Positions 1 to 13,832 of a stretch of 64,000 nt of DNA are shown one piece after another. This stretch comes from Sporodiniella umbellata (Eukaryota > Mucoromycota > Mucoromycetes > Mucorales > Rhizopodaceae). Below the pieces are notes generated by a model, which had not been told where the DNA came from, made no database searches, and saw only the letters and a list, made by a program, of their open reading frames with translations. The stretch covers positions 62,001 through 126,000 of the forward strand of contig JAIXMR010000044.1 of NCBI GenBank assembly GCA_025677835.1, given 5' to 3'. Both the position numbers and the translations under genes were made by a program. Position 1 is the first letter of the stretch. Every line of letters begins with the position of its first letter.

Positions 1-1
1 C

Positions 2-199
2 AGATGCCATCGTCGTCATGGTCATGGTCACGAAACAGACATTCTTCAAGGGGAAGATGATGTCGATCTGTTTCTCACAACAGAAATTAGAATAGCAACC
101 AGTGGACAAGCGCTCAATCTACTCTGGTGGAACCTTCAAAAGACGTCTATGTCTGTGAGCCCTTATTCGTCATGGGCAACATTTAGCGCTTTTTTCTAA
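2..199 (+). CDS. possible 3' terminal exon of a gene cut by the window start
   Basis: An open frame runs from base 2 to a TAA at 197-199, giving 65 residues with no start inside the window. The peptide begins with a His/Arg-rich stretch (RCHRRHGHGHE) and continues with mixed composition (DDVDLFLTTEIRIATSG, then NLLWWNLQK), unlike the Phe/Lys-rich chance frames common in this AT-rich DNA. Base composition here is also visibly less AT-rich than the following 4 kb. I do not recognise a family. It could equally be an internal exon whose frame stops in an intron, or a chance frame. Confidence 0.35.
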   Translation, partial: RCHRRHGHGHETDILQGEDDVDLFLTTEIRIATSGQALNLLWWNLQKTSMSVSPYSSWATFSAFF

Positions 200-3100
200 A
201 GAACAGCTGCCACCCAAAGTGACCCGTGAAACGTCCATAGAAAGTGAAACACATTGGTCTTAATTGACCTAATTTATTTACCCTCCAAAAGAAATTAAAA
301 TCATTTCAACACATTTCCAATCAAAGCTTTTATTACATCCATATTCTCTTTTTCTGGTTAAATCGCCACTCTGTTGTTTGTGCACATCATCACAGTAAGC
401 AGCATTCTTGGTGCTGTTATCGTCATCTGCTTTCTCAGCAGACATACCTGTGTATCAAAGACAAATAAATCTTGAATATAGATAAGCGCGATTTCTTTAC
501 AAAAAAAAAAATAAATAAACTCCCTCTCAGGATCGTATACCCTCTCCCTTTTGCGATGTAGTACAGATTGAATCCCAAAAACCTAATTATTTTCTGTTTT
601 TCTGAGCATCAAGTTGAGTTCTTTTTATTGTCAAACAAAAAGATATCGGCGTTTTATCTGTAGGTACATAGAAACCACTCTATTTCTGATGCCGCCCTTT
701 GGGCAAAAGATGATGCGCTTTTTAAAAGAGTTCGATGATGTGGATCATATAAATAAAAAAGGGGGCCCATAGTAATTCATTCGAATCCTAAGAGACCTTT
801 GCTACCAAACTTGAGCAGCACTGAAAACTCCTCACAAAATCGAAATTACCTACAACTCAAGTCGTGTGTCTCCGAGATCATAAAAATATAATAGCTCACG
901 GTTCTACGTAATTTTACCCTAAAAGAGGTCCTTGGATTTGTTGCTTGTCTTTGGCATCAACTTTCAATAATCTGGTCATTTCTTGCGAATTTAGCTATAC
1001 AGTGTGAATTCAGCTACAACTATACACTATTTTTTTCCTTACGAAAAAGCATTTGTTTACGATAAATCCTTTAAAGTGAGTGACAAAAGCCTGTTTGCAC
1101 CGACCTCAAAATCCTCCTTTCACCTTTGTATACATCAAGAATACAACTGCATTCAAGTGTTATGTAAACTACCAGGTTTTTTTTAAAAAAAATTAACAAA
1201 GGCCCGGAATTGCTTAGGATAAGGTTACGGCCATCCCTTGTCTGCTAAACGTACGCTTGAGGTATAGACATCTAGAAGTTTTTATTTTTCAAGAAATATT
1301 TCTCTAAACACTTCTCGCTTCACTCTACATATCGCAAGTCTGTTACATGGCTCAAAAAGAGTTCGACTTGCTATACGGAAAAGATAAACATTATAGCGCT
1401 ATAATGAAGATAGATTAATGTTTTTTACAGCATTGTTTGGGATTGGCAAAGAGACGAAGATGCCTAGCATACTCTTAATAAAGAGGCAAAAGTATATTAG
1501 TGGCCGACTTTAATGGTCGATGCACCTGTAAGGAGCAACCATAGATTATAGACACTGGTTACAGATGTCGCTGTCAAATGACAGCAGGAACACTCTAAAG
1601 TGAGCGGGTTTCTTTGCAAAGGCAGAGATCAGAGATGCCTATTTCTGAAGAACACAGACTTACACAAATGGTCTAATAAATCCAACTTAAAGTCGTACAA
1701 ACGCACAACAAAGACTATAAATTGTAACCAAAAGTCGGATTTAATATTCATTGGGCTTAGGGTAAAAAAAAAATTTTTTTATCCGAAACAAAAAATGTGT
1801 GATAATTATCCTGGTGGGAAAAAAAAAAAACCACTTTTTGCTTGTCAAATTGCCTTTCACCACAAAAATGCTTTATTGCCACACTTTCTTCTTTACCTTT
1901 AACTGACGTTTATTATGTCCTTTGCAACTAAAAAAAACGGATGAAACAGTTCTTTAATTGTTACAAATTCAACAGGTTACTTTTCAATAAGCCCGTTTGA
2001 ACGAGCTCGAAGCACTAATGCAAAAATATTCGACTCCGACGCTCCCCCGCTTTACATTTACTATACTTTATTCCTCCTCTCCTTTATTTTTATGCGTCTA
2101 TGTTTATGTTTTCTTTTTCTCAATTTATCTCTCAAGCAACTTTTAAAGCTCATATAAGAGCATAATAAAAACTAAAGCAGTTTTTTTTTTTTTTTTTTTT
2201 TTTAGTCTTATCGGGTATTTAATATTAAGATTCTTAAAGTTTAACTCCCGTAGTGAAAAGGATATACACAATCAAGGCTCAAATCAAGTTTCCTCTTCTC
2301 CCCTTCATTTTTTTTAGAACTTGAGAAAAAGGGTTATACAAAACATTCCATTCTCAAAGATTCGGAGCTTTTCTAGAGAACTTTATAAAGAGAAATGTAC
2401 ATGTTTCCTGATACCCTTTATAGTCAAAGACGCATGACTTGTCGAAATACAAAAAAAAAAAAATGAAAGCCCTACTTTTTGTAATGGGCACAACATACAT
2501 AACTCAAAAGCTAACTAAACTCAAAAGACTATATTTGTTTTGAAAAAAAAAAAGTACCAAATTACCTAGTCAACAAAATTGCAAAAAAAAAAAACATAAA
2601 CATGTGAGTATAAACAGAGTAAAGTAGACTAGGACACATCACTTCTTTTAAAAGAAATTGTATTGTATGAACCCATGACTATTGCCTTTTATATTAATTT
2701 TTCTACAAACAAAAACTAAAGCTGCATAAAAAAGGCCGAGTGTGCTTTAAATCGCAGTGTCACACAAATCAGTCGATGCAGTATTTTATGTTTATTGTCT
2801 CTCATATTCTATCTGTATATAATAAGTAAAATCAAAATATAGCATTCTACGATCAACGCATAAAAATAGTACAATGCTATTCATAAATGTACATAAAAAA
2901 CAATGCAGAAATGAAATAACAATTGCCTCTCTACAGCATCTCAAATTAAATGCTTCTATATGTCTTTCACTTTTCAGTACAATTTGATTAGTTACATTGA
3001 AAAAAAAAACTGTGAGTAGACAGTAACTGCACATGAGCATTTTTTTTTTAAAAAAAAAGTTAACAAAAATATCATGGTTATTTAACTTTCCCCCGAATTT

Positions 3101-3520
3101 GGCGGCTAGAAGAATTAGAAATTGACTGTAATTGTCTCTTTATTTATTCTATTAAAAAATTTTTTTTAATTAATCTCAAAGCTTTTCAAGATAATGTAGC
3201 AAAAGAATGTGCTTTTTAGGGAACCTTTGAACCAAGACGGACACTTTTACACGCATACTTTACATAGACCAAATACTAAAAAAAGATAAACAAGACATAA
3301 AACAATACCTAGCACCAACTATTATTTTTAAAACAACATAAATTAATACTTTAAAAACATCAATTTATTCCACAAAACTAACATTTATAATAAAGCAAAG
3401 CAAAAAAAAAAAAAAACTGGTGACACAAATAGTAAAATACAATTGTATTTTGTTTGAAATTGTAAACAGCCCTTATCGATTTTTTTTTCGTCTTTGCATG
3501 TATAAACAAAACAATTTAAG

Positions 3521-3553
<33 letters not shown>

Positions 3554-4816
3554 AAAAATAATGTTAAAAATAAAAACGTGTTTTTGATTTACTATGGGTC
3601 CCCCTTTTTTTTTCTTTTCTGCTGTTCGATGAGCAAAAACAATTAAAAACTATCAAATTTAAAAGATTCAATATTAATATGTATTTTTTTTTTCAGGTTT
3701 GTTCTCGATTATATTTCTAATATCTCTTCAGTAAAAACAAAATAAAAGAAAACTCACTTAAATGCAAAATCTTTAACATGTGTCAAACTTTTCTTTAAAA
3801 AAAAAACAGCGTGTGATTTGGTAAAAACGTGGTTTTAATAAAACAAAAATAGTTGCGGTCCCTTGATCCACTTTTGTTTTAATAGTGCGTCTACATTTCA
3901 ACGCGATCTTTTTTATTTATTTTTTAAAAAAATCTTAGGTTAAATCTTGAAAACAGAGCAACAAAAAAATTCTATGTGTTCTTTAATGCCCAACAAGAGA
4001 GGAGAGGGACTAGAAGTATAAACAGTGTCTCAAGTCAAATTTTAGCATGTTTCAAATTATATTAGTGAAAAAAAGTAGTACCCAAACTCTGACCACAGAA
4101 ATCCCCACGTGCGGCTATTTCTGTTTTCAGATATATATTTTTAGTAACCGAGAGGTTTTTTTTTCATGAAATGTACAAAACAAATGCAAGTGTTTGTAAC
4201 AAATAAAGAAAAGGCTGCTTTAGCTTGTTGTATTTGATTTGTTGCTATAAAAAAGCATTTTTGTATAGGCCAAATGGAAACAGAACAAAAAAAAAGAAAA
4301 TTGACAAAGCTCAGTTTTACATAAAAAGTTACATAAAAGTTCTGGGATACAAAATTAAATGATAAAATTGCAAAACTCTCACATACTTACTTAAAATAAA
4401 GGCTTTTTACAGACTATTACAGCAAAAAAATTCTCTCATGTATACGCTTTATCTACTAAAAACAAAACCGAAAATCAAAGAGCATCAAATGTTTTTTTTT
4501 TATAAAAAAAGAAAAGAAAAAATAAAGACCCTTTTTTCGATTGGGAAACCCTTCTTTTCCTGTAGAACACATTGTGTTACATTAAATCAAATAGTCCCGC
4601 CAATTTTTTATTTTGGTTGGGGAAAATGGGAAAAAAAAAAAAACTAATTACTTCAAATAGATTATTTTATTTTACAAGATATAGTTTGGGTAATAATGAT
4701 GATACAAAAGGTGAAGTAGTGAAAGAAAGAGAGAAGTATGATTTGGAATGTAGTTGTGTAAAAGTAAAAAAATAAAATTAAGTCTGCGTGTGCGTATGCT
4801 TTTTTTTTTCGAGTGT
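200..4816. other. gene-poor AT-rich intergenic region
   Basis: About 4.6 kb without a convincing gene. Open frames are short and dominated by Phe, Lys, Ile and Tyr from poly-A/poly-T runs, for example T runs near 2180 and 3523-3552. A T9A9 tract lies at 3041-3058. The right end is the 3' flank of the sugar transporter. No tRNA A/B boxes were recognised. Confidence 0.6.
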
Positions 4817-6394
4817 TTATGCTTTGTTCTTGTTCTTTTTGAGGGCTTCCTTTACATTAATACCGTACCATCCCAGGTGACGGCCAATTTCTTCAATACT
4901 CTTTTGCTTTGTTTCGGCAATAAAGAAGAAGATAAATACAAAAGCAATGAAAGAGAAACCGGCAAAGATTAAGAAAGCATAGGGACCAATACCATTCAAA
5001 ATACTGGGGAAAACAAGGCCAATAATAAAATTACAGAGCCAGTTAATGGCTAAGCAGACAGAAGAAGCAGAACCAATGGCATAAGTAGGAAGCGATTCAG
5101 CCAAAATAATGAAAGGAACCATACCCAAACCAATAGCAAAGAAGGTAACGTAAAGCATGATACATACAACTTGAAGAGCAGCCACGTTGTATCTCATACT
5201 GATGGTCATAACTACTGTCCAGATACACATACCAGCGGTAGAGATCAATAAAAGAGTCTTACGACCCAGACGGTCGACAAGAGAAAGACCTACAACAGTG
5301 ATAGCTACGTTCAAGGCAGCAACACCAATTGTGACGTACTTGGCGTTATCAGCAAAAGAGGCTTCAAAGATACTGGTGGAGTAATACATGATGGCATTGA
5401 TACCAGTCAATTGAGAAAGAGAATGAACTACGAAAAGCTTGATAGATAACCAGGCCAAAACTGGGATGGAAGCAATTTGGAAAATGTTCAACTGTGTTTC
5501 GGATTCAAAGGTTTCGTTCTTAGCAACAGTGTTGTCAAAGCCATTTGCAGAGTCCTTGTCAGTTTCGGCAACGGCAGCCAATTTTGAATCTTCACCATCC
5601 TTGGTAAGACCAAGAAGCATGTCAGTAAATTCGGATTCAATATCGCCGTTACGAAGTCTCAAGAATTCAACGCGAGCTTCATCAATTCGGTTCTTACCGA
5701 TCAACCAACGAGGTGATCTAGCACAGAAAGGAAGAATAACCATCTGAATAATAGTAGGGACTATAGTGACAACGACAACAATACGCCATCCAATAGCAGA
5801 GCTCAAACCAAGAGAGATGATTTCGATCAACAGAATACCAAGTGTGGTAAACAGCTGAAGAATGGCTGTAAGAGCACCACGGTACTTGGGTGGAGAAATT
5901 TCAGAAACATAGATGCCAATGACACAAGTCATGAAACCAGAGCCAATGCCGACAAAGATACGGCCAATAGCGAATTGAGCCGAAGAGGTAGAAAGAGAAA
6001 GTAAAATAGCGCCAATGAAAAAGTTTGTATTCATAATTATCATAGCATCACGACGACCGAACTTGTCAATCATATAGCCGTTAGCCATAGCACCAATAAG
6101 ACCGCCCACAGCAAACATACCAGTAGCAACACCCCTTTGTATGAAAAATCAGTAAAATCGTTCTGCCAATTGCAAACAAAACACTTACCAAATCCAATCG
6201 CCCATAGGAATACACTCAGGCAGAGAGGAAGATGGGTAGTAGGTAACTACGCCTGGGGCAACATTAGGGCAGTTTCTAACAGAGCCTCCTGGGATGTTCA
6301 AGGCAGATGTGTTAAAACCAGAGTTAAAAGAACCTAAAGATGCGATCATAGCGCAAAAAATCACAAAGGGCCGTAATGAATTCCTTGAGTCCAT
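4817..6394 (-). CDS. MFS sugar (hexose-type) transporter
   Basis: Predicted plasma-membrane sugar porter of the MFS family, 507 aa, about the usual HXT/GLUT size. Exons on the minus strand are 6394-6189 and 6134-4817. The 54-nt intron (GTAAGT..AAAG) splits a Trp codon after the first extracellular loop. Visible motifs are GRR after TM2 (DKFGRRDA), FVGIGSGFM and YVSEISPPKYRGAL, SPRWL in the central loop, QLTGIN in TM7, DRLGRKT after TM8, and AESLPTYAIGSASS near TM10. The usual PETKG at the end of TM12 is AETKQKS here. The acidic central loop is somewhat long. The start is the first ATG before the MFS fold. Substrate cannot be assigned from sequence; hexose is the family default. Confidence 0.93.
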
Positions 6395-9300
6395 TACAGA
6401 TAAAAGTTATATTAAACAAAAAAAGTTTTTAACGAAGAGAAAAGAACTGGTTGCCCTGAGTTTTGTTCGATACTTTATATAAGTTTTGTTTATTTTTTTT
6501 CTTAAAAAAATTTTTTTCCGTGTTATTCAGTGGTGCAATCTGACATTCAATAGGCCTTTTTAATTCTTCTCTTCCTTCTTTAAGAAGTCATGACCTTTTG
6601 AAAACGTGGAAGACTTTTTAATTTCATTTTGCATGTTTTCTGTAAAAGAAGAAAAAAAATTTTTTTCAGAAAAGGTTTCCTGCCCTTACCTAATAATCCA
6701 TCTTCTTCCCATCCCAAACAAACAAAAGACTCTAACACCAATGAGCTTGACGTTTCAAAGCTTATTATTTCCTTTTCGGGAGCAGCCATTGTGGCCTTTT
6801 TCAAAAAAAAAAAAAGTGCTTTGCGGAATAGTTTCTTCACGATCATTGATTCAATTTTGTTGACCCCTACTCCCTTTTTTTCTTAGGTAATGAATCACCA
6901 TTTTTAGTTAAGGCTGTTTACTTTCAAAAATATAAAAATCGCCTTGCCTAAGTTTCTTTCTTTTTAGAATGCAGTCTTGGCTGCGTCGCACAAGGTGAAA
7001 AGATTTTATATTAACACCAAGCGGGTAAATCACGAATAAAAAGCTAAAGAACTGGGTAGATCTTTTGACAAGGTATCCGAGGCCGTCCGATGGCAAATAT
7101 AGGTTGTCAAAAAAAAAAAAAAAAATTATGCTGATAGCGGTATTTAACCATAGTATCCTTAATAAACACATTTGCTTTTTTTCAGGTTTTTTTTTCTTCA
7201 TCGTTATAAGCTATTCTGAAATACTCCACTATAGAGGCTTGTTGCTGTTTTATTTTTAATGAAACCTCACTACAAAAATGTACTTTGGAGAAAGTTTTTC
7301 ATTGGGTCTAGCCTCGTCACTCCACTAAAATTTGGAACCAATCATTTTAATCCATTTATAAAACAGGTGCCTTTTTCACAGCATGTCTAGATTTTTTTTT
7401 TTTTTTGGCAGCTGAATATTACTTACCAAGACCACAGCCCTTTTAAAAAAAACCAAAGCTTTCATATGGCTCAAAACTCTTATACACTCGTTATTTGTCT
7501 GCAAATAACATATTTTACCTCCACTCTTGTTTTTCTGCACTTGACATGTTTGAAATATTTTTGTTTTGTCTATGAAGCAGAGGCGGACAGACTCGACTTT
7601 AAATAAAGGGAAAACCTTTCCGTAATCTCAAGCAAACGCGCTATGTAGAAGAACAGGAGTGAATAAGCGAAATAAGTCAGACTACTGGCTTAGGTAATCA
7701 GAGGACAGTTTTTTTAGGGCTTTGAAAAATAGGTCGGCAGAAAAAAAAAACAAAAAAAATGTCAATACAAGGTAATAGTGTAGGTAAAATATATACCAAT
7801 TGAACAGAAATAGGCTTTCTCCCTTTTAAACAATTCAAAAAACTGCAATTTACTCTTTTTAGAATAAAACCGAGAGTTCCTTTTACAAATTGTTTTCTAC
7901 CTCTGCTTCCAGTCTTTACCCCGTAGTTTACCAAACTGAAAGGACAATTTGTCAATTTCTGTAAACAAATGGGAAGCGGGTACTTTTGTCTCTTGCCGTT
8001 ATTCCGTTTTCTGCTTTTGTACCGTCAGGTATGCTTTTAGTAGACGAGATCTAGAACCCCTTTCTGAAATTCCAATTTAATCTAAATAAATTGTTTGCTT
8101 GTGAGTCCCTCATACTAGACACAAAAAAAAAAAAGGAAGCTGTAAATTTTAGTTTTTTGCTAATTTGTTTTCAAACAGCATGTAATATTACAGTTAAGGC
8201 ATGTTCGCGCCATCTTTTCTTCTTGAATGAAATAGAGCTACCGTTTTTGAGATGAGGTTTACGATAAAAAAGGTATCGATGTATTGCTTATTTTTTTTGT
8301 ACAGTTTCAATTTTAGGTAACCCTGATAGTCATATACTCCATATTGGACTGTTGAGGGGTCTTTATTTAAAAAAGTTTTTGATCTAGTATTAAAAAACAA
8401 AAGCTTTGCTTTATGAGATATGAGAGTGTTTTAAAAACTAAGTTGTAGAAGGAATAGACCAAAATTTTGACAAAGAATAAGTATACAAAAATACAGCCAA
8501 GATTTTTAGACAGCTGATAGCACCAGGATGAAGCTAAATTAAGCCAAAGAGATTGACTGAGTCGATGAAGGTAGTAAGTCTGTGATTTTTAGGTTTTTGA
8601 TATTGTTTTTGAGTTGCATCGTAACCTCACAATGTCTTCACTTCGATTTTTATTGGTACAATTCCTTTCTTTCATATACCTTGGCTTTTTGTGGGTCTTC
8701 TTGTTAAATGTTTTTAATTAACACTTTGCTATCATAGCCTGCTCTGACGCTGTTCTCATATCTAACAGGTAGTAATGTGCTTCTATTTTCGTGTAATTAA
8801 ACTCATAGGTACTTTCAGATAAAATCTTGGCAAGAAAAAAAAACGATAGCTTCTGGAAATAAAAGTATAGGCTATTTACAAAAAAAAAAAAAATCAAGAA
8901 CTTTACGCTAAGCTGTGACTTCCGGTATGGTTTTTTTTATCAGAAACTGTAGTCAGGTATATTTCAGTCAACATCCCAAAACAATAGACTCATCTTTGTC
9001 ACTTCCCTTGTTGAATTTTTTCAAGGGAATGTTGTTTAAACTATTTTACCGACTTCAACCGGCTTTGTTCATTACTTCATTAGGTTCTACTATATTTGTG
9101 TGTTGACGAAGTTAGACATGTCATTTTCTTTATAAGTTAAATGGTTTGGGTCGATGAAACGTTGTAAAGTACTGTTTCGCCTCTGTTCGAAAAAACAATG
9201 TTTTCTTCTTGTCAGTGATTGTGTTCAGTATCGACAAAATAACCTCCGTTTCAAGGATTTTGAATACTTGGCTGACCAAAGCCCTGATATGATCTTCTCA

Positions 9301-9910
9301 ACCACTTCTGTAATATTGCTAATATAATACACAGATTTTTGGTCCCATTTCGGAGCCTTCAGTAAACCAAGACCTATATTGCAGGGAGTATCGATCTAAT
9401 ATAAAATTATAAATATGCACAAATTTTTACTAATGTGTTTCAACTTTGCCTTAAGTGTTTGGGCTATAGTCTTTTTTAAAGTTCGGTAGAGAAGAAAGCT
9501 TATTTTTTTTTTCCTCTTGGTGAACTAACTTTCGAGGTTTTAAAATCCAATAATAAAAAGAGAAAAAAAAGCATGTTATGTTGATAAAAGTCCTCTTTTT
9601 TATTGCAGCAAACACATAGATAGCAAATGACTGAGCATAAAATGAAAAGTCAAAAGTCACGTGCACAGAGAAGGCTCTTGCTCTCTCATTCAACCTATAT
9701 AGTGTGCTAGTTTCAAAATTAACATAAATATGCACGCTTTGTCTTCCCCTAAAAACCCAATAGTAGTTTTACTCAAGGATGCCATGAGGGGGAGTGTAAA
9801 GTTTTTTTTTTCTATGAAAGCACCACGAGTCGGAGAAACGATAAGGAATACCACTCGCTTTAATTCTCTAATTTTTTATTTTTTTTTCTTTTTTTTTTTT
9901 AACGATTGAA
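6395..9910. other. intergenic region without a recognised gene
   Basis: Between the transporter start (-) and the Zn2Cys6 gene start (+), so it holds two divergent promoters. Open frames of 60-97 codons here are Phe/Lys-rich and often lack an ATG. I see nothing else supportable. Confidence 0.5.
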
Positions 9911-12762
9911 ATGAATTCTGGAACAAACGATTTGAGATCTTCTAGTTCTCATTCTTTCAGAAATAACCAAAGCCACCCTTATCTGCGTCCTATTTTGCCA
10001 CAGCCTAATATTAGAGAATCAGAAAGCCATACAACAATAAACAAACCGAGGTCTAAAACAAGAGCCTGGTAAAAGCGACTTTAACATATTTTTTTCAATA
10101 TTCATCTGTTTCTATAAGCGACAAGTGCCGAAAAAATAAATTGAAATGCGTTCAAAGTACACAGAGTAATACCTGCAGACGTTGTCTGAATGCCAAAATT
10201 GAGTGCACTTATCACGATACGTAAAGTATTTGCATCCGTTTTTTTTAAGGTGCCAAAAAATAAAACAAAATAAAAAAGACTTATTCTCTCTTAGTGCTAA
10301 AAAGCGTGGACCAGCCAAAGGGTAAACAATAGGAAACTCAAAATGGAAAGTAATTTTTTTTTTGGCGCTTTTTAGGTACATTCATGCTTTGGAAGACAGA
10401 TTGAAAAAGCTTGAAAGCATGTTAAGCTCTTTGTCCGACACCGATGTAGTACAGGAAGGGCCTCATTCATCTGGAGCAAAACCGGCCTCTGCTTCACCTC
10501 CGGTGCCATCAGAAGACTTGCTGGTTCCAATTGAACTAACATCGATCTCTTCTGAAGGAAAAATGAAATATCTTGGGGAAGTGAGCTCCCTTCACTGTCT
10601 AGCGCAAAAAATCGATTTTGACGAGCTTGCAGCATTCTCCCGGCTCGGCAAGCAGTTTAAGCGATTGGGCGACAGCTTATTAGAGTATGAGACTAAATCT
10701 GAAGAAAACTCCAACGAACGATTGTTGTTAAACCTCGGTCGGCTTCAACCTGGAGAAATTATTAATGGACTCAACGACTGGATCTATCGAGTTTCTGGTA
10801 TTGATAAAGCCACGAGCGATACATTGATGAGAGTGTAGGTTGAAGCGGCGGTTTTTGAAAGGAGTATTGGTTTTTTGTTTTGTTTTTATTTTGCTGATAC
10901 AAGTCAATAGATATTTTGCTTATATTCACCCAGTATTGCCAGTCATCAACAAATCACTCTTTTTGAAACAATACCGTGAAAAAATCAGCGAGTTACCTTC
11001 GGCACCCCTCCTGAACGCTATTTATGGCGCCGCTATTCGTTACATTGAAACGTGTAACATTTTTGGAGATAAAGTAGAGGGTTGTCATCAAATTGAAGTA
11101 GAGAACGGAAGATCTGAACAGCTGTTTGAAAATGTAGTTCATTTTGTAAAGCGCCAATACAACCCAAGTATATCCACTATACAGGCCCTTGCTATTTCAA
11201 ATACACACAGGGCAAGCTTAGATGAAAAGGTGGCTAGCACCTGGCTTCTCAATTGTGTGGTAAACAGATAACACTGCCACTTCGTACCTAATTTAACGTT
11301 TTGCTTTAGGGTGTTCGTATGGTAAGATGCATGATACCATGTGTCTTTCTCAAAACTCTTTTTTTTTAGGCTCAACATGTTGGATTACACCGCACAAGTG
11401 ATCAATGGGAGATTGCCGAGAGTGAAAAACAAGTGAGGAAACGGGTTTGGTGGTCCATTTATATTTTGGACAAATGGTCTGCAGCCTCTACAGGAAAGCC
11501 TCAAACCATTTTAGATGAAGATTGTGACGAATCTTATCCCAACGAGTCTGCTAGTCGAGATGAGGTGTTGGATTATCATGAGACAAAGAGCTACCCTTCT
11601 TTGGATAAACACGTGGCAGAGAAAGTCAGAGGAGAGGTGATCCCAGTTTACCAGCCTTTTGTACAACTTGTAAAACTATCCGAAATATTGGGCAAAATTT
11701 TGCAAGGCCTTTACACTCCTTTGGCCAAGAAACACAGCGAAGAGCATGGCAGTGATGCTGTTGTAGCGTACTTAGGGAAAGCATTGTTGGACTGGAAATT
11801 GGCATTACCGCCTTCTCTACAACTCCCTATTGATACTGCACAGCGATCAAATCACCAAGGAAAAGAGCCCTTGCTTTCTATGTCTAGTAACGATGTCCTT
11901 TTTTTTTTTTTTTTTTGAAAGCAATGTAACTAAGGCCTTTTTTTTTTTTTTTGCAGATATGCTACATCTCAGTTACCACACACTCCTGATTCTTTTACAC
12001 AGGCCTTTTATAGAGAAAGCAGAAATCAACGTGAACGAAAAGTCGTCACTAAGTATTTGTACAGATGCTGCTGAACGAATTGTGGAGATTGCAGAAAACA
12101 TGCACTACAGAGACTTTTTGCTTGTGTCATGGAACTTCTCAATCTACCATGTATTTACTGCATCTCTTATTCATATCTTCAACGCTACTAGCAACGATCA
12201 TCATATTTCAAATCCATCTAAACAATATTTAAGACGAGCTATCAGTGTAATCGAGCGGCTTGCCAATTTAACAAAGAGTGCGATTAAACTCCATCAGCTT
12301 TTGCTTGATTTGGTCAAAATTCGCAATATTGATATTCGCAAAGAAGTGACCGAGAATCCTGTATATATTCCCTCTGATACTGAGACCTGCGCTCACTCTG
12401 TACACACAAACTCGTCCGACGACTGGATAAACGGGCTTTGCAGCTCGTTGGATCCCGTTGATCCATCTTTATTCAACTACAACATACCACAGCTTAATAA
12501 CACTACAAATATGATGCCTTTTGAATCTCAAAATTCGCTCGAGTCTATTGATAGCCTTTTGCTTGGCTATTCTCGACCGGGCTTAGACATGCAATTCAAT
12601 ATGATGCCACAAGACTCTACTAATTTTAGAAACAGGCCAGACAATCCCTTTTGGTCTGTGCCTAGTAGTATAGGTTTGGATGAATGGATGGCTTATTTAA
12701 CTCCAGAACAAGCTTTATTGAGTAATAGCAATAACGCTGATAATGTCTTGGAATTTATGTAA
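9911..12762 (+). CDS. Zn2Cys6 binuclear-cluster transcription factor
   Basis: Fungal transcriptional regulator, 800 aa. Exons are 9911-10068, 10119-10220, 10376-10834, 10911-11259, 11310-11321, 11370-11886 and 11957-12762. The zinc cluster occupies residues 53-82 with Cys at 53, 56, 63, 72, 75 and 82 (CX2CX6CX8CX2CX6C). Intron 1 splits the codon of the first Cys. A short coiled coil follows (HALEDRLKKLESML). The fungal-specific middle homology domain runs from about residue 240, with FAYIHPVLPVINK and KRVWWSIYILDKW. A 12-nt micro-exon encodes GVRM and joins NCV to AQHVGL, restoring the conserved helix. The C-terminal tail is Asn/Ser-rich, as in activation regions. Target genes are unknown. 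The stop lies 21 bp from the convergent membrane-protein gene. Confidence 0.93.
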
Positions 12763-12783
12763 ATAAAAAAAGCAGCTTGGCTT

Positions 12784-13832
12784 CTATGGTACAAATTTAG
12801 ACTCTTCCATCATACTTTCTTCTACCAATGATTTGTCCTGGTCGTCTGTTAATCTACGTCCGACTAAATCACGAACGTAGTGAATCAAATACTGAATAAA
12901 GAAAGCCACGAGGGTGATCAATGCTACTGCGATATACCAAATGGCTGCTTTAGGACCTTTCTCCCAGCTCAAGAAGGGATAAACCCAATAACCTCGTCTG
13001 TTTGAGCCAAAAAAAAAAAAAAAAGAAAAGAAAAAAATCAGCCTTTTTTTTTGTAATTGTATGCAAATGATCTTACGTTGCATGGATAATAAAGGCAAGG
13101 AACATAAAGCAAAGAATAGTGGCTAGAACAGGAAGAATCATTCTCATTATGATTTTTTGTCTTCCTAAAATGACATTGCACAACATCATAACACCAGATA
13201 CGCCATGAACAGATGTATTGAGCCATGCAGAAACACCAGGTACTATTGGACATAAAAATAGAATGAGACAATTGAAATGTATCAGAAAAAAATTTTTTTT
13301 TTGGCTTACTCGCTTTGCCATTAAGAATACTCCAGTAAACAACTGGTGTAACAATACTAGCGTTTTGTCAGTGTTTTGTGTTTCTTGACTTTGCATTTTG
13401 TGCGATACTTACTTGAATGTGATAACTGTATGATATAAATAGACGTAAAGGTAGTTGAGAATGGCGTATTGATTGAATATAAAGTCTAGATTTTTGGAAT
13501 AGAGATATCTAAAGTGATATACGGTGGATGTCTAATGGAAGTCAGATCAATTCGTCTAGGATTTTTGTTTAATTTACAATGAGGTATGCGTGTAGCCCGA
13601 TGAAAGTCATGGTAGTGAATTTGTCAAAGAAATGGTTCAATGCGTGAGCCTCTAGTCCGATATCTGTCCATAGAACAACTGTAGAGTATAGCGCAAGTGT
13701 AAAGCGAACAAAGAAAAAAGCCTTCGATGATACCCAATAGGAAGTCACCGCTTCTTCTGGAGCAAACTGGTCAACACGAAACCAGCGAATGATCGCATAG
13801 TCTGAGGGTGGCAGCTTTTGATCTTGAAACAT
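12784..13832 (-). CDS. polytopic membrane protein, rolling-stone/FAR-17a (AIG1)-like
   Basis: A 266-aa multi-pass membrane protein. Exons on the minus strand are 13832-13578, 13531-13413, 13356-13310, 13242-13077 and 12997-12784; all phases join cleanly. About six hydrophobic segments are visible. Family-like marks are IVTPVVYWSIL, SVHGVSGVMML and GYWVYPFLSWEKGP, a pattern I associate with FAR-17a/AIG1-like and rolling-stone proteins. The family assignment is moderate; the gene itself is well supported. The N-terminus is cytosolic in character and the C-terminus is an acidic Ser/Glu tail. The start is ATG at 13832 (a TTG one codon upstream is not used). Biochemical function is unknown; some AIG1 relatives hydrolyse fatty-acid esters of hydroxy fatty acids, which cannot be inferred here. 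Confidence 0.8.
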
